A DNA stretch of 64,000 bases from JABMQB01 sp963677475 (GTDB taxonomy: Bacteria > Bacteroidota > Bacteroidia > Bacteroidales > Prolixibacteraceae), in contig CAXXQD010000022.1 of NCBI GenBank assembly GCA_963677475.2, positions 496,001 through 560,000 of the forward strand, read 5' to 3'. Made by a program: the position numbers and the translations under genes. This document shows positions 30,527 to 37,855 of the stretch, one piece after another (the first letter of the stretch is position 1; every line of letters begins with the position of its first letter). Under the pieces are notes generated by a model that had not been told where the DNA came from, did no database searches, and was given only the letters and a program-made list of their open reading frames with translations.

Positions 30527-31363
30527 ATGAAAAAAATAGCCACACTTGGAATTGCGGGTTCGTTCCACGAAGATGCCGCCAGGAGATACTTTAACGAAGA
30601 AGTTGAGGTGATTGAATGCAAAACTTTCCGGAATATATGTGAGATGATTGATGCCGATGAGGTTGATTATTCGGTGATGGCTATCGAAAATTCTATTGCC
30701 GGAAGCTTATTGAACAATTATGGCTTAATCCGTGATTATCACCTTCGTATAGTTGGCGAGATTTATATCCACATACAAATGAACCTCATGGTATTGCCAG
30801 GTGTTGAAAGAAAAGATATTAAAGAAATTTATTCGCACCCGGTTTCTTTTATGCAGTGCAACGAATACCTTGAGCAGAATTTTCCGGGTGTTGAAACTAA
30901 AGAACTTGGCGATAATGCAATGGTCGTTAAAAAAATTGCGGACGAAAAGCTAACAAATGCCGCAGCTATAAGCAATATCCGATCGGCTGAATTATATGGT
31001 TTGAATATTTTAGATACAGGCATTGAAACCAACAAAAAGAATTATACGCGTTTTTTGATATTGGCTAAACACGGAAACCCTTCAAAGGGAAACAACAAAG
31101 CCTCCATTTGTTTCGAAGTTGGGCACTTTTATGGATCGCTTGCCAAGGTGTTGACTATTTTGGGTGAGAACGAAATAAACTTGGCTAAAATCCAATCGGT
31201 GCCAATTATTGGGAAACCAAATGAATATACAATTCATGTTGATATTGAGTGGGATTCGATGGAAAAATACGAGCGTGCAATTCATGCTGTATTAAAAAAC
31301 GTATCAAGTTTGTCGATCCTTGGAGAATACAAACAAGGTGAATTAAATATTGAAAATACTTAA
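30527..31363 (+). CDS. pheA: prephenate dehydratase
   Basis: The 278-residue monofunctional enzyme has no chorismate mutase domain. IATLGIAGSFHEDAA opens the PDT domain. AIENSIAGSLLNNY (near 53-65), SHPVSFMQC (103-111) and the catalytic TRF (174-176) follow. A C-terminal ACT domain begins near 193. It makes phenylpyruvate from prephenate, the substrate that IOR and an aminotransferase would compete for. The usual ESRP phenylalanine-binding motif of the ACT domain reads KIQSVPIIGK here, so feedback control may differ. Confidence 0.93.
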   Translation: MKKIATLGIAGSFHEDAARRYFNEEVEVIECKTFRNICEMIDADEVDYSVMAIENSIAGSLLNNYGLIRDYHLRIVGEIYIHIQMNLMVLPGVERKDIKEIYSHPVSFMQCNEYLEQNFPGVETKELGDNAMVVKKIADEKLTNAAAISNIRSAELYGLNILDTGIETNKKNYTRFLILAKHGNPSKGNNKASICFEVGHFYGSLAKVLTILGENEINLAKIQSVPIIGKPNEYTIHVDIEWDSMEKYERAIHAVLKNVSSLSILGEYKQGELNIENT

Positions 31364-31392
31364 TTTTTACTACGGTAATCTTTAAATCTTTC

Positions 31393-31422
31393 TTGTAAAA
31401 TAAAAACAGATAAGTACTTTTA
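31393..31422 (+). promoter_or_regulatory. promoter for the flavodoxin gene
   Basis: TTG at 31393-31395 and TACTTTTA at 31415-31422 are 19 bases apart. The -7 box differs from TAnnTTTG only in the last base. The expected start is about 55 bases before the ATG. Confidence 0.5.
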
Positions 31423-31483
31423 GTCTTTCAAGTTCTTATTGAACTTTTTGAAATAAAAATTGAAACTTTTAAAATAAAATCTC

Positions 31484-32011
31484 ATGAGCAAAATTGGTTT
31501 ATTCTTCGGTCCGTTACATGGTTCGGTAAACAAGGTAGCAGATAAAATAAATGTGGCATTGGGTGAAGGTGTAGCAGATATGGTTGCTGTAAAAGAAGCC
31601 ACTACTTCCGATTTAGAAAAATACGATCAATTAATTTTTGGAATCTCTACAGTAGGTAAAGATACATGGGACTCTGGGTATTCTTCCGATGATTGGGGGA
31701 AGTTTTTTAAATCTATTTCGGAAGTTGATTTTACAGGAAAAAAAGTAGCAATTTTTGGTTTGGGCGATCATATTACCTATGCAAACCACTTTGTAAACCA
31801 TATGGGTTTATTGTATAAAGAACTTATTAAAGCTAATGCCAGCGTTATCGGGCAGGTATCAACCGATGGCTACGAATTTGAAGAGTCGGAAGCTGTTGTT
31901 GATGGAAAATTTGTTGGCTTGCCAATCGACGAAGATTTTGAACCAGAACTTACCGATGAACGTGTTGCCCAATGGATTGAAATATTAAAACCAGCCTTTG
32001 GTTTGGTTTAA
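31484..32011 (+). CDS. flavodoxin
   Basis: The 175-residue long-chain flavodoxin carries the FMN loops QLIFGISTVGKDTWDSGYSSDDWGKF (50s and 90s regions) and VAIFGLGDHITYANHFVNHMGLLY. It is a small cytoplasmic electron carrier that can replace ferredoxin when iron is short, a natural partner for the ferredoxin-type oxidoreductases around it. The phosphate-binding loop is unusual: FFGPLHGSVNKVA in place of the common T/S-x-T-G-x-T. It is monocistronic, with its own promoter and a terminator. Confidence 0.88.
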   Translation: MSKIGLFFGPLHGSVNKVADKINVALGEGVADMVAVKEATTSDLEKYDQLIFGISTVGKDTWDSGYSSDDWGKFFKSISEVDFTGKKVAIFGLGDHITYANHFVNHMGLLYKELIKANASVIGQVSTDGYEFEESEAVVDGKFVGLPIDEDFEPELTDERVAQWIEILKPAFGLV

Positions 32012-32067
32012 TGACAAAAATCACATTTTATTTTTACCTCGTTTTCTTCGGAATTATTATCTGAATG

Positions 32068-32110
32068 GATGAGAAACTTTCATTCTGGCAAAGTTTCTCA
32101 TCTTTGGTTT
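32068..32110 (+). terminator. intrinsic terminator after flavodoxin
   Basis: A 13-bp perfect stem (arms 32068-32080 and 32090-32102, core GAGAAACTTT/AAAGTTTCTC) encloses a 9-base loop. A T-rich but interrupted tract follows. Strong hairpin, moderate tail. Confidence 0.78.
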
Positions 32111-32199
32111 TCAGTTTTTAAAATAGGTCTGCAATCAAGACAATTATATTTGTCTATTACCTAAACATATGTTTAATTTATACTAGAATTTACAGTAAA

Positions 32200-33514
32200 A
32201 TGAATCTATCACCTATCAATATCGAACTGGTTGACCAGAAAATTAAAGAGTTAAAAATTACGGATATTGGCAATGCATCCATCCGCGAATTGGTTGCAAT
32301 TGTTAATTTGGTTGAAGAAGCTTCAGGGATCAAGTATATAAGAATGGAAATGGGGGTTCCCGGATTGCCTCCTTCACAGATAGGAACTGAAGCCGAAATC
32401 GAAGCTTTGAAACGTGGCGTTGCTTCCATATATCCGATGATGGACGGAATAGCCCCCCTCAAAGAAGAAGCCTCACTTTTTGTTAAAAATTTTCTGGATG
32501 TAGAGGTGAATGCAAAAGGGTGCATTCCAACGGTTGGTTCAATGCAAGGAACCTATGCATCCTTGATGTGCGCAGGCAATGTTGATAAAGGTAAAGACAC
32601 AACACTATTTATTGATCCTGGTTTTCCGGTTCAAAAACAACAGATGATGGTGTTGAACCAAAAACTCGCAACTTTTGATGTGCTTCAATTCCGGGGTGAA
32701 AAGTTGAGGGATAAGCTGGAGTCGTATTTATCAAAAGGAAATATCAATTCAATTATTTATTCCAATCCGAATAACCCAACCTGGATTTGTTTTACCGATG
32801 AAGAACTTTCAATTATTGGGGAGTTGGCAAATAAATACGATGTAATCGTCATGGAAGATTTGGCATATTTTGCCATGGATTTTTCGTAAAAACCTGTCAC
32901 AGCCCGGAGTTGCACCTTTCCAACCAACGGTTGCCAAATACACCGATAATTATATCTTGTTTATTTCAAGCTCAAAAATATTTTCCTATGCCGGTCAACG
33001 GTGCGGTATGATGGTAATTTCAGACAAATTGTACCATCGCGAATATCAAAACCTGCAGGAACGGTTCCACAGCCCGACTTTTGGAAGCACTATTACGTTA
33101 AGGATTTTGTATTCCTTGTCGTCAGGTACATGCCACTCGGCGCAGTGGGCGTTAACGGCTATGTTTAAAGCTGCAAATGAAGGTAGGTTTAACTTTGTAA
33201 ATGAAGTTAAAGAGTATGGCGAAAAGGCAAAAATAATGAAAGCCCTTTTTCTGAAGAATGGTTTTAAGATTGTTTACGATAAAGACTTGGATGAGCCAAT
33301 TGCCGATGGTTTTTATTTCACTATTTCGTACCCCGGAATGACAGGTAGCGAACTGGTAAAAAACCTCCTATACTTCGGAATAAGTGCCATTGCGTTAAGT
33401 AATACGGGTAGTAACGAAGAAGGGATACGGGCATGTGTTTCCTTTGTTCAAAGAGATCAGTTTGAAGACCTCAATGAACGTTTGCAGCTTTTCAATAAAC
33501 AATTTGTCCGTTAA
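32200..33514 (+). pseudogene. PLP-dependent aminotransferase (class I/II), frameshifted
   Basis: Two overlapping frames join into one aminotransferase of about 437 residues. The first part (32200 to about 32889) ends AYFAMDFS then stop. The second continues in the next frame as RKNLSQPGVAPFQPTVAKYTDN. Removing one T from the five-T run at 32880-32884 restores AMDFRKNLSQPG. The PLP lysine is in FISSSKIFSYAGQRCG and the substrate-binding SNPNNPTW is intact. It should make 2-oxoacids for the adjacent oxidoreductases. Either the gene is broken, or this is a one-base sequence error. It shares an operon with the Crp/Fnr gene (16-base gap). Confidence 0.85.
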
Positions 33515-33530
33515 ATAAGGATAAAAGCTT

Positions 33531-34097
33531 ATGGATAAAAATAAAGTCATATCACGATATCAATTAACTCTTGACCAAATAGAGAAACTGCCTCTAAAGA
33601 GCAAACCCGTGGTGTTAAAAAAAGGGGACCTTTTTATCGAATATGGCGAACAAACCAAAAAAATTGGTATCCTGGTAGACGGCTTGCTTTATGCGACTTA
33701 TGTTGCTGATAGCGGACAAGAGTGGATTTCCAGGTTTTTTTATCCCCCCAACAACTTTATTGTTAGTAGCCATAATGGATTCTTCTTTGGGAAAAAATCG
33801 AGTGAAACAATAAGAGCCTATGAAGATTCCACATTAATTTATATTGAAAGGGGCGAGTTTAAGGAAATGCTAGACACAAACCATCAATTTGAAAGAACCG
33901 TCAGGATTTTAGCAGAGGAGAGCTACATCCAGGCAATCAGCCGGGTACATGCATTGCAATCGCTAAATGCAAAACAACGGATTCAACAATTCCTGAAAGA
34001 CAACAGCGCTTTGGCGGCTAAATTGCAAAGACAACATATTGCTTCCTATTTGGGAGTGCACAGAAACATATTGACGAAAATCCTGAGTGGGATTTAA
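33531..34097 (+). CDS. Crp/Fnr family transcriptional regulator
   Basis: The 188-residue protein has an N-terminal cyclic-nucleotide-type beta-roll (about 20-115; VVLKKGDLFIEYGEQTKKIGILVDGLLY) and a C-terminal helix-turn-helix (LQRQHIASYLGVHRNILTKIL, about 165-187). It has no cysteine, so it cannot hold an FNR-type iron-sulfur cluster. Its neighbours suggest it controls the korDABC-type operon just downstream. A perfect palindrome lies five bases after its stop, at the position expected for an activator site of that operon. Confidence 0.88.
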   Translation: MDKNKVISRYQLTLDQIEKLPLKSKPVVLKKGDLFIEYGEQTKKIGILVDGLLYATYVADSGQEWISRFFYPPNNFIVSSHNGFFFGKKSSETIRAYEDSTLIYIERGEFKEMLDTNHQFERTVRILAEESYIQAISRVHALQSLNAKQRIQQFLKDNSALAAKLQRQHIASYLGVHRNILTKILSGI

Positions 34098-34101
34098 TTT
34101 A

Positions 34102-34145
34102 GCAACAATTGTTGCATATTTTAAGTATTGTTAAACATAGCTTTG
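34102..34145 (+). promoter_or_regulatory. palindromic operator plus -7 box for the kor operon
   Basis: GCAACAATTGTTGC (34102-34115) is a perfect 14-bp palindrome. TAGCTTTG (34138-34145) matches the Bacteroidota -7 box, but no TTG is at 19-21 spacing (the nearest is 23 bases away, inside the palindrome). The palindrome is centred about 42 bases before the expected start, the usual class II activator position. Control by the Crp/Fnr protein encoded upstream is inferred. Confidence 0.5.
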
Positions 34146-34214
34146 TGGTTATTAATACAAATTCATAAAATCATCATTCAAACAATTGATGAGTAATACT
34201 AAAATTTTTAGGAT

Positions 34215-34439
34215 ATGGCAAAAGTTAGAGGAGCTGTAGTTGTTGATAAAGAAGGATGCAAAGGTTGTGGCATTTGTGTTGATGTTTGTCCTCAGGATGT
34301 ATTGGAATTAAATATGGAAGTTAACAGCAGGGGATATCACTATTCTTATATGAAAAACCCCGAAGCATGTATCGGATGTTCAAATTGTGGGGTAGTTTGT
34401 CCCGACACCTGTTTGACAATCTACAGGGTACGTGTTTAA
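34215..34439 (+). CDS. korD: 2[4Fe-4S] ferredoxin subunit of 2-oxoacid oxidoreductase
   Basis: The 74-residue protein has two full cluster motifs: Cys15, 18, 21, 25 (CKGCGICVDVCP) and Cys52, 55, 58, 62 (CIGCSNCGVVCP). In KOR/VOR complexes this delta subunit carries electrons from the TPP site to soluble ferredoxin. It is first in a four-gene operon with alpha, beta and gamma subunits, 33 bases before the alpha gene. Confidence 0.9.
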   Translation: MAKVRGAVVVDKEGCKGCGICVDVCPQDVLELNMEVNSRGYHYSYMKNPEACIGCSNCGVVCPDTCLTIYRVRV

Positions 34440-34472
34440 GAAAGGATCAATTCAATTTATAAAACAATATAA

Positions 34473-35561
34473 ATGGGAGAATTAAGATTAATGAAAGGAA
34501 ATGAGGTTTTGGCTGAAGCAGCCATTCGCTGCGGATGTGATGGATATTTTGGATATCCGATAACACCTCAATCTGAAGTTATGGAAACCTTAATGATCAG
34601 GCGACCATGGGAGGAAACAGGAATGACCGTCCTTCAGGCCGAAAGTGAAATAGCATCCATTAATATGGTGTATGGTGCTGCTGGCTCAGGAAAGAAAGTG
34701 ATGACCTCATCATCAAGCCCGGGAATTAGTTTAATGGCAGAAGGAATTTCATACATAGCGGGGGCCGAATTACCTTGTTTGATTGTAAATGTTGTTAGGG
34801 GAGGCCCAGGACTTGGAACGATCCAACCTTCACAAGCCGATTATTTTCAATCAGTAAAAGGAGGTGGGCATGGCGATTATAAACTCATTGTATTGGCACC
34901 GGCTTCTGTTCAGGAAATGAACGACTTTGTTGACCTTGGGTTTGAACTGGCTTTTAAATATCGAAACCCGGCATTAATACTGACCGATGGAGCAATTGGG
35001 CAGATGATGGAAAAAGTGGAGCTTGCCGACTTTAAACCAAGAAGGACAAAAGAAGAAATACAAAAAGAATGTGGTTCGTGGGCAACCGTTGGTAAGCCTG
35101 CTTCAAGGGCACAAAATGTAATCACTTCACTCGAAATGGACTCGGCTAAAATGGAAGCGAATAATTTCCGCTTTCAGGAAAAATACAGGGTAATGGAAGA
35201 GACCGAAGTTCGTTACGAAAAAATTATGTGCGACGATGCTGATTACGTACTGGTTGCATTTGGTACCTCTGCCCGTATCTGCCAGAAATCAGTAGAATTG
35301 GCAAGGGCTGAAGGGTTAAAAGTTGGGCTGCTCAGGCCTATTACCTTGTTCCCTTTCCCTAAAAAAATAATTGCTGAATTAACTTGTCATGTAAAAGGTT
35401 TCTTGTCTGTAGAAATGAGTGCAGGGCAAATGATAGAAGACATTAAATTGTCGGTGCACGAAGCTAGATGTAATGTTCCTGTAGAGCATTTTGGAAGATT
35501 GGGAGGGATTATTCCTTCACCCAATGAAGTTGTTGAGGCGTTAAAAAACAAATTTTTATAG
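34473..35561 (+). CDS. korA: 2-oxoacid:ferredoxin oxidoreductase alpha subunit (Kor/Vor type)
   Basis: The 362-residue protein has a PFOR_N domain (GNEVLAEAAIRCGCDGYFGYPITPQSEVMETL, then QAESEIASINMVYGAAGSG) and domain II (YVLVAFGTSARICQKSVELA). Such enzymes oxidise 2-oxoglutarate or branched 2-oxoacids to the acyl-CoA. The substrate (2-oxoglutarate versus 2-oxoisovalerate) cannot be told from the sequence I can see. It lies 9 bases before the beta subunit gene. Confidence 0.9.
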   Translation: MGELRLMKGNEVLAEAAIRCGCDGYFGYPITPQSEVMETLMIRRPWEETGMTVLQAESEIASINMVYGAAGSGKKVMTSSSSPGISLMAEGISYIAGAELPCLIVNVVRGGPGLGTIQPSQADYFQSVKGGGHGDYKLIVLAPASVQEMNDFVDLGFELAFKYRNPALILTDGAIGQMMEKVELADFKPRRTKEEIQKECGSWATVGKPASRAQNVITSLEMDSAKMEANNFRFQEKYRVMEETEVRYEKIMCDDADYVLVAFGTSARICQKSVELARAEGLKVGLLRPITLFPFPKKIIAELTCHVKGFLSVEMSAGQMIEDIKLSVHEARCNVPVEHFGRLGGIIPSPNEVVEALKNKFL

Positions 35562-35570
35562 GAATTTATT

Positions 35571-36359
35571 ATGGATATTAAAGACATTATAAAACCGGAA
35601 AACCTGGTCTATCAAAAGTCAGATGTTCAGCTGGATACAATAATGCATTACTGCCCGGGCTGCACGCATGGGGTTGTGCATAAAATTTTGTCGGAATTAA
35701 TCGATGAGATGGGTATTCAGGAAGAAACCGTTGGTGTTGCCCCTGTCGGATGTGCCGTTTTTGCATATAACTATATTGATGTGGACTGGCAGGAAGCTGC
35801 TCATGGCCGTGCGCCTGCAGTTGCAACTGGTATAGCACGAACAAATCCTGATAAATTCGTTTTTACCTATCAGGGCGACGGTGATTTAGCTTCGATTGGT
35901 TCGGGGGAGATTATGCACGCTTGTAACCGTGGTGAAAACATATTGGTTATTTTCATCAATAATGGAATTTATGGGATGACTGGTGGGCAAATGGCCCCAA
36001 CAACACTTGAGGGGATGGTTACTTCGACCACCCCAAACGGGCGCGATGTGGCACTGAACGGTTATCCGATGAAAATCACAGAATTGATCGCACAATTGCC
36101 GGGAACTTCATTTGTTACGAGGCAATCGGCGCAAGATGCTGCTTCAGTCCGTAAATGCAAACGGGCTATGAAAAAAGGCATCCAAAATGTAATGGAGAAA
36201 AAAGGGACTTCGTTTATTGAAGTTGTTTCAACCTGTAATTCAGGATGGAAAATGACCCCTGTAGCTGCCAATCGTTGGATGGAAGAAAATATGTTCCCGT
36301 TTTATCCTTTGGGCGATTTAAAAGATACTTCTAAAGGATCAAATGTTTCTGAAAATTAA
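35571..36359 (+). CDS. korB: 2-oxoacid:ferredoxin oxidoreductase beta subunit (TPP-binding)
   Basis: The 262-residue protein carries the cluster-side CPGCTHG (Cys28, Cys31), the TPP motif GDGDLASIGSGEIMHACNRG and NNGIYGMTGGQMAPTT. It holds the thiamine diphosphate that decarboxylates the 2-oxoacid. It is 11 bases upstream of the gamma gene. HGRAPAVATGIARTNPDKFVFTYQGDGD is the standard lead into the motif. Confidence 0.92.
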   Translation: MDIKDIIKPENLVYQKSDVQLDTIMHYCPGCTHGVVHKILSELIDEMGIQEETVGVAPVGCAVFAYNYIDVDWQEAAHGRAPAVATGIARTNPDKFVFTYQGDGDLASIGSGEIMHACNRGENILVIFINNGIYGMTGGQMAPTTLEGMVTSTTPNGRDVALNGYPMKITELIAQLPGTSFVTRQSAQDAASVRKCKRAMKKGIQNVMEKKGTSFIEVVSTCNSGWKMTPVAANRWMEENMFPFYPLGDLKDTSKGSNVSEN

Positions 36360-36370
36360 ATTGAAATACT

Positions 36371-36922
36371 ATGACTGAAGAAATGATAATAGCAGGTTTT
36401 GGAGGACAAGGGGTATTGTCAATGGGTAAAATACTTGCGTATTCCGGAATCATGGAAAATAAGGAGGTAACGTGGTTTCCTTCTTATGGTCCGGAAATGA
36501 GGGGTGGAACAGCTAACGTAACTGTAATCGTAAGCGATAAAAGGATAAGTTCACCGATTGTTCACGAATACGATACGGCGATCATCCTTAACCAGCAATC
36601 GATGGATAAATTTGAAAAAATGGTAAAACCCGGAGGAACCATTTTATATGATCCAAACGGTGTTATCCATCCACCCAAAAGAACCGATGTTAATATTTTT
36701 AAAGTGGAAGGCACCAGAACTGCAGTTGAAATGGGCAACCCAAAAGTGTTTAATATGATTGTTTTGGGCAGTTTCCTGAAAGTAAGGCCAATCCTTACAC
36801 TGGATAATGTGGAAAAAGGTTTGGAGAAATCATTGCCCGAACGTTACCATAAATTAATACCGCTTAATCTTGAAGCAATTGAAAAAGGACAAGAAATCGT
36901 AGAAATTGTGCAAGAAGTATAA
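36371..36922 (+). CDS. korC: 2-oxoacid:ferredoxin oxidoreductase gamma subunit
   Basis: The 183-residue protein shows EMIIAGFGGQGVLSMGKILAYSG and WFPSYGPEMRGGTANVTV, the signature of the CoA-binding gamma subunit. It is the last gene of the korDABC-type operon and is followed by a clear terminator. The same fold occurs in IorB at 27738. Confidence 0.92.
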   Translation: MTEEMIIAGFGGQGVLSMGKILAYSGIMENKEVTWFPSYGPEMRGGTANVTVIVSDKRISSPIVHEYDTAIILNQQSMDKFEKMVKPGGTILYDPNGVIHPPKRTDVNIFKVEGTRTAVEMGNPKVFNMIVLGSFLKVRPILTLDNVEKGLEKSLPERYHKLIPLNLEAIEKGQEIVEIVQEV

Positions 36923-36943
36923 TAGAATAATGGATTTTTGAGG

Positions 36944-36976
36944 AAAGGTTCTATCGTTACGATAGGGCCTTTTTTT
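36944..36976 (+). terminator. terminator of the kor operon
   Basis: AGGTTCTATCG (36946-36956) pairs over 11 positions with CGATAGGGCCT (36960-36970), two of them G-T, around a TTA loop, and is followed by six more T. The remaining gap to the CDF gene holds another small palindrome (TCCCG/CGGGA near 36992-37010) and no coding signal. Confidence 0.88.
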
Positions 36977-37140
36977 ATTCTTTTGATGTGTCCCGTATAA
37001 TTATCGGGATCTATCGGCATTATTATTCCAATGAATAAATTCATGGAACTCAGATCCTAATAATTTGATTTTTCCCTGTGTGTGATTTTCGGGAACCATA
37101 AATGTTTTTCATGGAAAGGAGAGAATTAAGTCCCAGTATT

Positions 37141-37773
37141 TTAGTTCTTTAAGTCCAATAAGACTTTACCTGAGTCCCTTAGCAAATCTATCGACCATTT
37201 AATGATTACGATGGAGCTGATAATTGCTGCGATGGTATCAATATAACTTATATTCCAAAGCATGGCAGCCAACAGTCCGATAATTGCTGTTAAACTGGTT
37301 AATGCATCGGCAATAACATGCAAATAAGCAGCCCTAATATTATGGTCAGCGTGCTCATGTTTATGATGTAACAAAAAGGCACTGGCGATATTTACAACCA
37401 GTCCGATAATTGCTATCAGGATAGCATCTCTGTAAACAATTTCTTTTGGTATAAAAAACCGTTTGCCAGCTTCAATCAATATAAAACATGCAAAAACCAG
37501 TAATAAAATCCCGCTGGTGTATCCCGAAAGGGACAATACTTTTTTTGATTGTACCGAATTATTTTTTGATTTGTCGAGTTTTCTAACAAACACATACGCC
37601 AGCCAACTTAAGCCAATTGCCAAAACATGTGATCCCATGTGAATACCATCGGCAAGCAGTGCCATTGAATTTGTTAGCCACCCAAAATAAATCTCTACCA
37701 GCATTGTTGCTGCAGTGAGGAGAACCACCCAGCCGGTCTTTTTTTCGTATTTTCTTTGAATTGTTTCAGTCAT
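37141..37773 (-). CDS. short CDF metal transporter, DmeF-like
   Basis: The 210-residue protein has five or six membrane helices. The metal-site motif of helix 2 is LLADGIHMGSH, which I recall as the DmeF (Co/Ni efflux) pattern ADGWHMGTH, in contrast to the usual ADSxHxxxD of zinc transporters. Helix 5 has HVIADALTS. A short histidine stretch (HHKHEHADH) lies in the loop between helices 4 and 5. The C-terminal cytosolic domain of CDF proteins is absent: the protein stops after LLRDSGKVLLDLKN. I see no frameshifted continuation downstream. Confidence 0.75.
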   Translation of the reverse strand: MTETIQRKYEKKTGWVVLLTAATMLVEIYFGWLTNSMALLADGIHMGSHVLAIGLSWLAYVFVRKLDKSKNNSVQSKKVLSLSGYTSGILLLVFACFILIEAGKRFFIPKEIVYRDAILIAIIGLVVNIASAFLLHHKHEHADHNIRAAYLHVIADALTSLTAIIGLLAAMLWNISYIDTIAAIISSIVIIKWSIDLLRDSGKVLLDLKN

Positions 37774-37855
37774 TGCCTAAATAATTCCAATTTAAAGTTC
37801 TAACAATTATGAGATGTGATGGTTTAGAAAACAATAAAAACGAAGGTATTTGATC

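Noticed and set aside
32145..32152. TATATTTG as the promoter of the aminotransferase gene
   Set aside because: No -33 TTG at a workable distance, so not listed as a feature.
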